Assembly: GCA_964648215.1 (NCBI GenBank)
Contig: CAZYMF010000208.1
Location: 1 to 8,569 of the forward strand
Length of the DNA stretch: 8,569 nt
Direction of reading: 5' to 3'
Source of the DNA: CAZYMF01 sp964648215
Lineage (GTDB): Bacteria > Desulfobacterota > Binatia > HRBIN30 > JACQVA1
Within the stretch, counting starts at the first letter, position 1. The number at the start of each line of letters is the position of its first letter. The translations under genes were made by a program, and so were the position numbers. Under the pieces are notes generated by a model that worked only from the letters and a program-made list of their open reading frames with translations, did no database searches and was not told where the DNA came from. Shown here in pieces: positions 1-7,200 of the stretch.

Positions 1-2547
1 CACAAGGACGGGCACGTCCTCTGGGGCCGTCTCAGCGCCTCGCTGGTGCGGGATGTTGCCGGGGCACCGCGCTACGTCATCATTCAAGTGCACGACATCA
101 CCGCCCAACAGGCGGCCGTGGCGCAATTGCGCGAGAGCGAGCAGCGTTTCTTCGGCGCCTTTCACAGCGCGCCGAGCGGCATGGTGCTGGTGAGTCTCGA
201 CGGGCAGCCGCTGCAGGTCAATGCCGCCCTGTGCGAGATGCTGGGGTACACCGAGGAGGAGATGTTGGCGTTGCCGGTTGCCGAGATCATGCACCCCGAC
301 GACATGGGGGTGGCGCTGGTCGACCGCCAACGACTCGTCGACGGCGGGGTCAGGCGCTACCAGGCGGAACGCCGCTACTTTCACAAGTCCGGGCGCGTGG
401 TGTGGACGCAGATGAGCGTGTCATTGGTGCGCGACGGTGACGGCAACCCGCTCTATCTCATCTCCCACCTCGAGGACATCACCGAGCGCAAGCAGGCCGA
501 GCAAGCCCTGCGCGACAGCGAGGAGATGTTCCAGACCTTCATGCGCCACAGCCCGGCGGCGGCGTTCATGAAGGACGAGGAGGGGCGCTACCTCTACATC
601 AACCCCGTCGTCGAGCGCCTTTTCCAGCGTCCCCCCGATCAGTGGGTCGGCAGAACCGATGCCGAGATCTGGCCCGGCCCGGTGTCGGAGGCGATTCGTC
701 GCCACGACGTCGCCGTTCTCGCCTCGGGTCGCGCCATGGAGTTCGTCGAGACGATCCTGGACCCGGACGGCGAGCATCGCTGGCTGGCGCTCAAGTTCCC
801 GGTGCGCGACACCCGTGGCCGCCGCGTGCTGGCCGGGATGTCGGTGGACGTCACCGAGCGCGAGAAGGCCAAGGAGATGCTGCGCAACTCGCATGGGGAG
901 CTGGAGCAGCGCGTGCAGCAGCGCACTGCCGAGCTGGCGCAGGCCAACCGCCAGTTGCGGGAAGACATCGTGCAGCGGCGTCAGATGGAGGAGGCGCTGC
1001 GCCAGGACATCCTCGAACGCCAACGCTCGGCCGAAGAGATCGAGCAGCTCAGTACCCGCCTGCGAAACATCCTCGAAGGAGTCACCGACGGGTTCGTGGC
1101 CATCGACGGCCAGGGCCGCCTCGCCTACGTCAACCCCAGCGGCGCCAAGCTGTTGCGGATCGACCGCGAGAGCTGCATCGGCAGGAACGCGGAGCAAGTC
1201 CTTCCCGAGAGCCTCGGCACCCCATTTTACGATCAGTACCGCAAGGTCATGACCGAACGCCGTCCCGTCGATGTCGAAGCGTACTATCCCCCCCTCAATC
1301 GCTGGATCCATGCCCGTGCCTACCCATCGCCGGAGGGGATGTCGGTTCTCTTCGAGGACATCAGCGAACGGCATGCGCGCGAGGTCACCACCGTCAGCGA
1401 CATCTTGCGCGCCCTCAACGCCCACGTCGCCGTCACCGACGCCTTTCCGGAGGTGGCCGCGGGCCTCAAGATGCTGGCCGCCTGCGACCATTCCAATGTC
1501 TCGTTTTTCGACGAGTCGTGCGAGTGGATGACGGTCATCGCGCTGTGCCCAGATCGGCGCACGGCCGGGGAGCTCCATCGCTACCCTCTGCTGGAGAGCC
1601 CGGCCCGCGCCGACATCCTCGCGGGGGAACCTCACATGGTGACCGACCTGGCGCGCGAGTTGGAGTTCAACGAAGTCCGCGTCCTCCACGAAGCGGGTTA
1701 CCGCTCCCGTGTCAGCCTGCCGCTTCGTCGTCGCGATCAGGTGATCGGTATGCTGAACCTGGCGTGGCGTGGCGGCGACGGTTTCGACGCCCGACTGTTG
1801 CCGTTGCTCAGCCAGGTGGCCGACGCGGTGGCCCTCGCCGTCGAGAAGAGCCGGCTGTTCGAAGAGGTGCGTGGGAACCAAGAGCGACTGCGCGTTCTCT
1901 CCCGGCGACTCATGGAGGTGCAGGAGGCGGAGCGCCGCCTGTTGGCCAGTGAGCTTCACGACGAGGTCGGGCAGACGCTGACGGCGCTCCGGCTGTTGCT
2001 CGACGCCGTGGACCGCGTGGCGCCGCAGAGCCTACAGCCGCGCCTGAACGACGCGCAGAAACTCGCCGATGATCTGATCGAACGGGTTCGCCGGTTGTCC
2101 TTGGATCTGCGGCCGGCCATGCTCGACGATCTCGGGCTGTTGCCGGCCCTGCTCTGGCTGTTCGACCGCTACACGGCGCAAACCGGCGTCCGTGTCGAGT
2201 TCGCCCACAACGGGCTGTCGCAGCGCTTCTCCCCGGATGTGGAGACCGCCGCCTTTCGCATCGTGCAAGAGGCCCTCACCAATGTGGCGCGGCACGCCGA
2301 GGTGTCGCGGGTGACGGTGCACGCCTGGGCCGACCCCGATAGCCTGGAGGTTCAAATCAAAGATGAGGGAAGCGGCTTCGATGCCGACGTTGCGGTGTCC
2401 CGAGGGACGTCGAGCGGGCTGGCGGGAATGCGCGAGCGCGTGGTGCTTCTCGACGGCATCTTCTCCATAGAGTCGGCGCCGGGGAAGGGCGCCTGCGTCA
2501 GTGCCCACCTGCCGCTGCGACCGATCGTGAACGAGGCGGGCCGATGA
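1..2547 (+). CDS. Multi-PAS/GAF sensor histidine kinase, HisKA_3 (NarX/DegS-like) family, 5'-truncated by window edge
   Basis: This is a sensor kinase that autophosphorylates on His and passes the phosphate to the regulator encoded next. Reading frame 1 is open from base 1, so the true start lies outside the window; the GTG at 46 is internal to a PAS domain. Domains in order: PAS tail (1-105, ending in HDIT), PAS (about 127-495, ending EDITERKQ), PAS_4-like (508-870, ending VDVTERE), Glu/Gln/Arg-rich coiled coil (877-1070), PAS (1060-1380, ending EDISERH), GAF (about 1400-1865), HisKA_3 and HATPase_c. The H-box is SELHDEVGQTL with the phosphoacceptor His at 1957-1959; HDEVGQ also carries the DxxxQ phosphatase signature of this family. 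ATP-binding motifs are the N-box EALTNVARHAE (Asn at 2281), G1 DEGSGF (2362-2379) and G2 GLAGMRERV (2416-2442). No transmembrane segment is visible, so a cytoplasmic sensor is likely, although the missing N-terminus could change this. The ligand cannot be told from sequence. The stop overlaps the next start (ATGA), so the two genes are translationally coupled. Confidence 0.95.
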   Translation, partial: HKDGHVLWGRLSASLVRDVAGAPRYVIIQVHDITAQQAAVAQLRESEQRFFGAFHSAPSGMVLVSLDGQPLQVNAALCEMLGYTEEEMLALPVAEIMHPDDMGVALVDRQRLVDGGVRRYQAERRYFHKSGRVVWTQMSVSLVRDGDGNPLYLISHLEDITERKQAEQALRDSEEMFQTFMRHSPAAAFMKDEEGRYLYINPVVERLFQRPPDQWVGRTDAEIWPGPVSEAIRRHDVAVLASGRAMEFVETILDPDGEHRWLALKFPVRDTRGRRVLAGMSVDVTEREKAKEMLRNSHGELEQRVQQRTAELAQANRQLREDIVQRRQMEEALRQDILERQRSAEEIEQLSTRLRNILEGVTDGFVAIDGQGRLAYVNPSGAKLLRIDRESCIGRNAEQVLPESLGTPFYDQYRKVMTERRPVDVEAYYPPLNRWIHARAYPSPEGMSVLFEDISERHAREVTTVSDILRALNAHVAVTDAFPEVAAGLKMLAACDHSNVSFFDESCEWMTVIALCPDRRTAGELHRYPLLESPARADILAGEPHMVTDLARELEFNEVRVLHEAGYRSRVSLPLRRRDQVIGMLNLAWRGGDGFDARLLPLLSQVADAVALAVEKSRLFEEVRGNQERLRVLSRRLMEVQEAERRLLASELHDEVGQTLTALRLLLDAVDRVAPQSLQPRLNDAQKLADDLIERVRRLSLDLRPAMLDDLGLLPALLWLFDRYTAQTGVRVEFAHNGLSQRFSPDVETAAFRIVQEALTNVARHAEVSRVTVHAWADPDSLEVQIKDEGSGFDADVAVSRGTSSGLAGMRERVVLLDGIFSIESAPGKGACVSAHLPLRPIVNEAGR

Positions 2548-3197
2548 GCATCCGGATCGTTCTGGCGGACGATCATGCCGTGGTCCGGCTGGGGTTGCGC
2601 GCGCTGCTCGAAGCGGAGCCCGATTTCGAGCTGCTGGGGGAGGCGGTCGACGGTCTGGACGTGTTGCCGATGGTCGAACGGCTGCGGCCGGAGGTGCTGG
2701 TGCTCGATCTGATGATGCCCGGCGTCAATGGCCTCGACGTCACCCGCGCCGTTGTCCAGCAGTGGCCCGAGACGAAGATCGTCATCCTGTCGATGCACGC
2801 CAACGAGGCGTACGTGTTCGACGCCCTGCGCAACGGCGCCTCGGCATACGTTCTCAAGGGCTCCCACGCCACCGATCTGGTGCAGGCCGTGCGCGAGGTC
2901 GCCGCCGGGCGGCGGTTCCTCAGCCCGCCCTTCTCCGAGCGCGCTCTCGACGTCTACGCTCGCAGCGCGGACCGAGCGACGCTCGACCTCTACGACACGC
3001 TCACCATCCGCGAGCGCGAGGTGTTTCACCTGGCCGCCGAGGGCCACAGCAGCGCCGAGATCGCCTCGCGCCTGTTCATCAGCCCGCGCACCGTGGAAAC
3101 GCATCGCGCCAACCTGATGCGCAAGCTCGGGTTGCGCACCCAGACCGATCTGGTTCGCTACGCTCTGCGCCGCGGCATCGTGCATCTGGAAGAGTGA
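2544..3197 (+). CDS. NarL/FixJ-family response regulator (REC + LuxR-type HTH)
   Basis: This is a 217-residue two-component transcription factor, the normal length for the NarL family. The receiver domain (about residues 3-120) has the acidic pair D9/D10, phosphoacceptor D55 in VLDLMMPG, S83 and K105 (YVLKG), so every catalytic position is present. A short linker leads to a LuxR/GerE helix-turn-helix (about 150-210) with LTIREREVFHLAAEG, the turn SSAEIASRLFIS and the recognition helix PRTVETHRANLMRKLG. The start is fixed by the ATGA overlap with the kinase stop codon, giving a cognate pair with coupled translation. The target promoters are unknown; the pair could act on the secreted-protein gene about 1 kb downstream, but that is inference. 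Related regulators bind short inverted repeats as dimers after phosphorylation. Confidence 0.96.
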   Translation: MSIRIVLADDHAVVRLGLRALLEAEPDFELLGEAVDGLDVLPMVERLRPEVLVLDLMMPGVNGLDVTRAVVQQWPETKIVILSMHANEAYVFDALRNGASAYVLKGSHATDLVQAVREVAAGRRFLSPPFSERALDVYARSADRATLDLYDTLTIREREVFHLAAEGHSSAEIASRLFISPRTVETHRANLMRKLGLRTQTDLVRYALRRGIVHLEE

Positions 3198-3234
3198 CGA
3201 GCTAGCCGTCGACACCCCGGGGCTCCCGCCGTTC

Positions 3235-3278
3235 CCGCGAGGCTCACGGCCAAACACCTGCGGCCGTTGCTTTCGCGG
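3235..3278 (+). terminator. Nested stem-loop after the response regulator, possible terminator
   Basis: An outer 6-bp stem (CCGCGA 3235-3240 with TCGCGG 3273-3278) encloses an inner 6-bp stem (ACGGCC 3246-3251 with GGCCGT 3262-3267), with 5-nt strands between them on both sides. It begins 37 nt after the regulator stop codon, where a 3' end would be expected. There is no T tract after it, so it is not a classic intrinsic terminator and may only be an mRNA 3' structure. Confidence 0.3.
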
Positions 3279-3311
3279 TCCCGCACCTTCCGTCCGGTAG
3301 ACTCCGCGACC

Positions 3312-3530
3312 ATGGTTCGGAGCCAAAATGGAGGTGCTCGACGCGGTGGGCGTGCGACACTATGCGTCGCCATCGCGCTGGGACCGGGGCAAGCGGCACG
3401 CGGCGACTCTGTGGCGATCGACCTCGATACACCGGTCTACACGACTGCCAGCATCCATGGTCAGGACGGATGGTCGGGTGGCGGGGTCGCGTCGACCGAT
3501 CCGATGGATCCGACCGTCGACGGCCACTGA
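3312..3530 (+). pseudogene. Possible N-terminal remnant of a secreted protein
   Basis: The frame from ATG 3312 reads 72 codons to a TGA. It has a basic start (MVRSQNGGARRGGR), a weakly hydrophobic stretch (ATLCVAIALGPGQAARG) and then IDLDTPVYTTASIHGQDGWS. The last part resembles the mature N-terminus of exported bacterial proteins that begin with a DFE/DLD-x-Y-T-x-I-x-GQDGW pattern; I recall this pattern from general familiarity, not a search. Such proteins normally run for hundreds of residues, but here the frame ends soon after. Neighbouring frames continue with short fragments (FHGGAGG, GAIEKPSFGGAS) before they too stop, which would fit frameshift decay. There is no good Shine-Dalgarno ahead of the ATG. 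It could equally be a chance ORF in GC-rich DNA. Confidence 0.3.
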
Positions 3531-3790
3531 ATTCCACGGCGGCGCAGGGGGCCATCGAGAAGCCTAGCTTTGGGGGCGCGTCGCGCTGCCGCGAGCGCCA
3601 GTAGAGGGTCGTCCGACCTCCGAACGCCCGCTGCCGGCCGCGCCGAACGTTACCTCCTGAGCTACGCTGCGGATTGGAGTGGTTGGTCGTGCCCACGCGG
3701 CCCTCAGCGGCAAGACGCCGAGTCCGGCTGCGGCCTGCCACACTGCAGCGTATTGGCTGATCGATGTCAGTCAGGCCCGCTGCTGCCCGG
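3531..3790. other. Intergenic stretch with no supported gene
   Basis: Several short ORFs cross this stretch on both strands, including a 165-codon minus-strand frame. Their translations are Arg/Ser/Pro/Gly-rich without motifs, and none has a clear ribosome-binding site. I see no tRNA or repeat here. It probably includes decayed sequence continuing from the secreted-protein-like fragment upstream. Confidence 0.5.
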
Positions 3791-3853
3791 ACCTGCCAAG
3801 CAAATACTGCACTATGTAAAATTCGAGTGACACAAATTCAGTAGATCTACGAA

Positions 3854-3883
3854 TGGACAGTTTCGCATGTTACGAGGTATGCG
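3854..3883 (+). promoter_or_regulatory. Candidate sigma70-like promoter
   Basis: TGGACA (3854-3859) matches five of six bases of the -35 consensus TTGACA. After an 18-bp spacer comes TATGCG (3878-3883), a weak -10 match (three of six). It lies in a locally AT-richer stretch (about 3800-3890) inside GC-rich surroundings and points toward the small ORF and the large secreted-protein gene. A second -10-like TAAAAT (3817-3822) lacks a convincing -35. This is pattern matching only; the organism's sigma-factor preferences are unknown. Confidence 0.25.
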
Positions 3884-3885
3884 AA
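3862..3885. promoter_or_regulatory. Perfect inverted repeat TTCGCAT-N10-ATGCGAA, possible operator
   Basis: The 7-bp arms 3862-3868 and 3879-3885 are exact reverse complements, separated by 10 bp. Arm centres are 17 bp apart, close to two helical turns, which suits binding of a dimeric regulator on one DNA face. The dyad falls between and over the candidate -35 and -10 boxes. The co-located NarL-type regulator is one possible binder, but no site model for it is available. Confidence 0.35.
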
Positions 3886-3949
3886 CGTACACGCGGTGGG
3901 GTGTAGGGGATGCGCACGGAGAATCCATTGGAAGCAAAAGGGGATATCC

Positions 3950-4102
3950 ATGAAGCTACCGATCTCCACGTTGCCGCATCCGGGCAGAGTTGGGTTGTCG
4001 GGCGCGATCATTCCGAGAAGTCGGCTACCAGATTTTGTTTTGGTAGCAGGCTCTAGCGGTGCCGCGACGGAAACGCCGGGTAGGAACCAGCAGCCGCCTT
4101 AA
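3950..4102 (+). CDS. Hypothetical 50-residue ORF with strong Shine-Dalgarno
   Basis: ATG 3950 follows AAGGGG (3938-3943) at a 6-nt spacing, a textbook ribosome-binding site. The product begins MKLPISTLPHPGRV and ends with TAA at 4100-4102. I recognise no motif, signal peptide or membrane helix; it is rich in Pro, Gly and Ser. About 62% of its third codon positions are G or C, lower than in the large genes nearby, which weakens the coding case. Its last third overlaps the hairpin at 4024-4047, so it could act as a leader ORF whose translation affects that structure. It may also be non-coding. Confidence 0.3.
   Translation: MKLPISTLPHPGRVGLSGAIIPRSRLPDFVLVAGSSGAATETPGRNQQPP
4024..4047 (+). promoter_or_regulatory. 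Stem-loop in the leader region of the secreted-protein gene
   Basis: GCTACCA (4024-4030) pairs perfectly with TGGTAGC (4041-4047) around a T-rich 10-nt loop. It sits inside the small ORF and 157 nt before the large gene's first likely start codon. No T tract follows, so termination is not obvious. I compared the flanks with common riboswitch consensus elements from memory, including c-di-GMP-I, and found no convincing match. Confidence 0.3.
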
Positions 4103-4141
4103 CCTCATCACGGCGATCCGGGGGGCGTCCCATGGGTGCGA

Positions 4142-4190
4142 CTGTGTTGCCCTGGGGGCGGTGTGGGCCTTTGGCCAACAACAAGCACAG
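4142..4190 (+). promoter_or_regulatory. Possible 5'UTR hairpin abutting the Shine-Dalgarno
   Basis: CTGTG (4142-4146) is complementary to CACAG (4186-4190), which ends exactly where the AGGGAGA ribosome-binding site begins. Inside it, the self-complementary GGCC-TTT-GGCC element (about 4169-4179) could form a small hairpin. The structure would frame rather than bury the ribosome-binding site. A fold calculation is needed to weigh it. Confidence 0.25.
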
Positions 4191-4197
4191 AGGGAGA
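4191..4197 (+). promoter_or_regulatory. Ribosome-binding site AGGGAGA for start 4204
   Basis: AGGGAGA lies 6 nt before ATG 4204 and is the best Shine-Dalgarno match near the start of the large gene. A competing site, AAGGG (4280-4284), lies 6 nt before the in-frame ATG 4291, which directly begins a classic signal peptide. Both starts are therefore possible. Confidence 0.5.
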
Positions 4198-4203
4198 GCA
4201 ATC

Positions 4204-7200
4204 ATGATGCAGTACGGAAAGAGAGCTTTGACGCGCGTGAAAGATTTGCCGAAAGGCGGAGAGTGCCCACGGGCAGGAAAAGGGCAGTCGATGACGCTGC
4301 GAGCGGGCGCCATCCTGGTTGCGATCTGCATGGGTCTGAGTCTCGCCGTCGCGGCCCAGGCAGCGACGACCACCATCCAGATCTACCCCAACAACGTTCC
4401 CGACGAGAGCTGGCCACGCGTCAATCCAGGGGACGCGCCCGCCGGCTTCGGCCCCAACTCTTGGCAGGGGCCGGCCACGGGCAAGTCGAACTGGCACGCC
4501 CGCTATCTGAGCGATGGCGACAGCCTCTCCGCGCTGTTTCCGGTAGATGCGGCGACGCTGACGATCAACGATCTCGCCTCCATCAGCTACTTCACCAAGC
4601 GGCCGGCGGGGACGCCGGCCGGCCGCGACTGGTGGATCACGATCTACACTCGCCCGCTAGGCCCGGGAATGGGTGACGCCAGCAGTTGGTATCACGCCAA
4701 ATTCACCAACAACTACGGGTCTCACACCGAGACCGATGCGTGGACGCAGTATTCGACCGACAGCGGCATGACGTTCAACGGCATGACGCTCGCCGCCCTG
4801 CAAGGCGCCGCGGGAGGCCAGCTCATCGAGGCCATCACCATCCAGACCAACAGCGGCTGGAACGGCTTCGACGGCTACGTCGACGGTCTCGAGATCACCC
4901 TCATGAACGGCAACGTCGGCAAGGTGAACTTCGAGGGCGACAGTACGTCCGTCCAGGCCTTTCCGGACGAGGTCCCCGACGAGAACTGGGCGCGCGCCAA
5001 CCCGGGCGATGCCCCCCCCGGCTTCGGACCCGACTCCTGGCAGGGACCGGCCGCGGGCAAGACGAATTGGTACGCGGCATACACGGGCAGTGCCGGCCCC
5101 GACGACTTGCTCAGCGCGCTGTTCCCGGCCGAGGCGGCCACGCTGACCATCGGCGACCTCCACTCGATCAGCTACTTCACCAAGCGCCCCGCGGGCACCC
5201 CCGCGACCCGCGATTGGTGGATCACCATCTACACCCGGCCGACGGGTACGAGCGACGCCGCAACCTGGTATCATGACCGGTTCATCAACAACTACGGCGA
5301 GCATACCGCCACCGGCGCTTGGACACAGTATTCCACCGACACTGACATGACCTTCCACTCAAATGCGATCGGTGGACCAGTGATGACGTTGGACCAGTTC
5401 ATCACTGACCATGGCACCGAGGAGATCGGAGCCATCAGCATCCAGACCAACAGCAGTTGGAACGGCTTCGACGGCTACGTCGACGGCTTGGTGATCACCC
5501 TCGCCAACGGCAAGGTCGGGAAGGTGAACTTCGAGGCCGACAGCACGACCGTCGACGTTGCCCCTTGCGAGGTCCCCGACGAGACGCTGCCGCGCATCAA
5601 TGCCGCCGACGCGCCGCTCGGCTTCGGCCCCGATTCCTGGCAGGGGCCGGCGTCGGGCAAGTCGAACTGGCACGCCCGCTACCTGCTCGACGGGAACAAG
5701 CTCTCCGCGTTGTTCCCGGCCGACGCGGCCACCATGACCATCAACGACCTGCACTCGATCGGCTACTTCACCAAGCGGCCGGCGAGCATCCCGGCGGGCG
5801 AAGACTGGTGGATCCAGATCTATACCAGGCCGACGGGCAGTGGTGACGCCGCGAGTTGGTACCACGCCAAGTTCACCAACAACTACGGCGACCATACAGA
5901 CACCGATGTGTGGACGCAGTACTCGACCGACGGCAGCATGACCTTCGGCGGCATGACGCTGGCCGCTTTGCAGACTGCCGCGGGCACGCAAGAAATCGAG
6001 ATGATCAGCATCCAGACCAACAGCAGCTGGGGCGGCTTCGACGGCTACGTCGACGGTCTGGTCATCACCCTCGCCAACGGCAAGGTCGGGCGGGTGAATC
6101 TGGGCAGCGCGGTGACCTCCGACGACCGCTACGTGGACGCCACGGGGTTGGACACCAGCACCTGCCTCAACTCGGGCACCCCCTGCGCGACCATCCAGCA
6201 CGCCGTCGACGTCGCGTGCCCGGGCGCTACGGTCCACGTGGCGGCGGGAAACTACCCGGAGCAGGTGACGATCGAGAAGTCGCTGCAGGTGAGCGGAGCG
6301 GGCGCCGGGTCGTCGATCGTGCAGGCGCCGGCGACGCTTATCGATGATGTGGACGGTTCGAAGAACATCGTGACGATCTCCGGAGGCAGCACGACCGTCG
6401 ACTTCAGCGGCTTGACGGTGGCGGGCCCCGGGCCCAGTGGCTGTGGCAGCATTAATACGGGCATCTTCGTCCGCGACGGCGCCACCGCGGACATCCACGA
6501 CAACACGATCAGCGACATCCGCGACGAGCCGTTGAGCGGTTGCCAGAACGGTATCGGGATCTATGTGGGCCGCAACGCGTTCTCGACGACAGGCACGGCG
6601 ACGATCACCAACAACACGGTCAGCGACTACCAGAAGGGAGGCATCACGATCGACAATGCCGGCTCGAGCGGTATCATCACGGGGAACACGGTCGCCGGGG
6701 TCGGCGCTACACCCCAGATCGCGCAGAACGGGATCCAGATCAGCCGCGGCGCGACCGGTTCCATTACCGGCAACAGCGTCAGCGGCAACGAGTGTGACTA
6801 CAGCAGCTGCGGAGCGGACTTGCTCAACGACACTCAGTCTGTCGGGATTCTGTTGTACGGTCCGGCGGCGGGCACGATCATTGCGAACAACGCCGTGTCC
6901 GACAACGACATTGGCGTCTATAACCTCTTCACGGACGGCTCGTCCATCACCGAGAACGAGGTGACCACCAACCGCTACGAAGGCATCATTCTGGATGAAG
7001 GCAGCGCTACGGTGGAAACTAACTACGTCCAGGGTGGCAACTACGGGATCGTGGCGGTCTCCTACAGCGGCGCCGCGGCGGACTCCGCCGGCACCCTGTC
7101 GTGCAACCGTGTCACCGGGGCGGCGAGCGGGATCGCCGTCATCGATCAGGATACCGGCGACAGTTTCGTGCCAGACCTGGTGGCGCACGACGTGACCGAC

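Noticed and set aside
642..1952. 436-codon alternative plus-strand frame
   Set aside because: An Arg/Gly/Pro-rich out-of-frame reading of the kinase gene, typical of GC-rich DNA.
421..1959. 512-codon open frame on the minus strand
   Set aside because: It lies wholly within the kinase PAS/GAF region. The translation is rich in Leu, His, Ala and Gly without recognisable domains, so it is a compositional shadow.
2352..3326. 324-codon minus-strand frame over the response regulator
   Set aside because: The regulator on the plus strand has every conserved residue and a coupled start. The antisense frame has no motif or ribosome-binding site.
3244..3741. 165-codon minus-strand frame in the intergenic gap
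   Set aside because: Very rich in Arg and Ser, no motif or convincing ribosome-binding site, and it opposes the more protein-like plus-strand fragment at 3312-3530.
3890..4130. c-di-GMP or other known riboswitch in the leader
   Set aside because: Isolated GGTAGC and GCCG strings recall parts of the c-di-GMP-I aptamer, but the conserved core and paired order are missing. Only unspecific hairpins are supported.
4375..6108. CRISPR or non-coding tandem array
   Set aside because: The periodicity is about 570-600 bp, in frame and protein-coding, with no short direct repeats and spacers.
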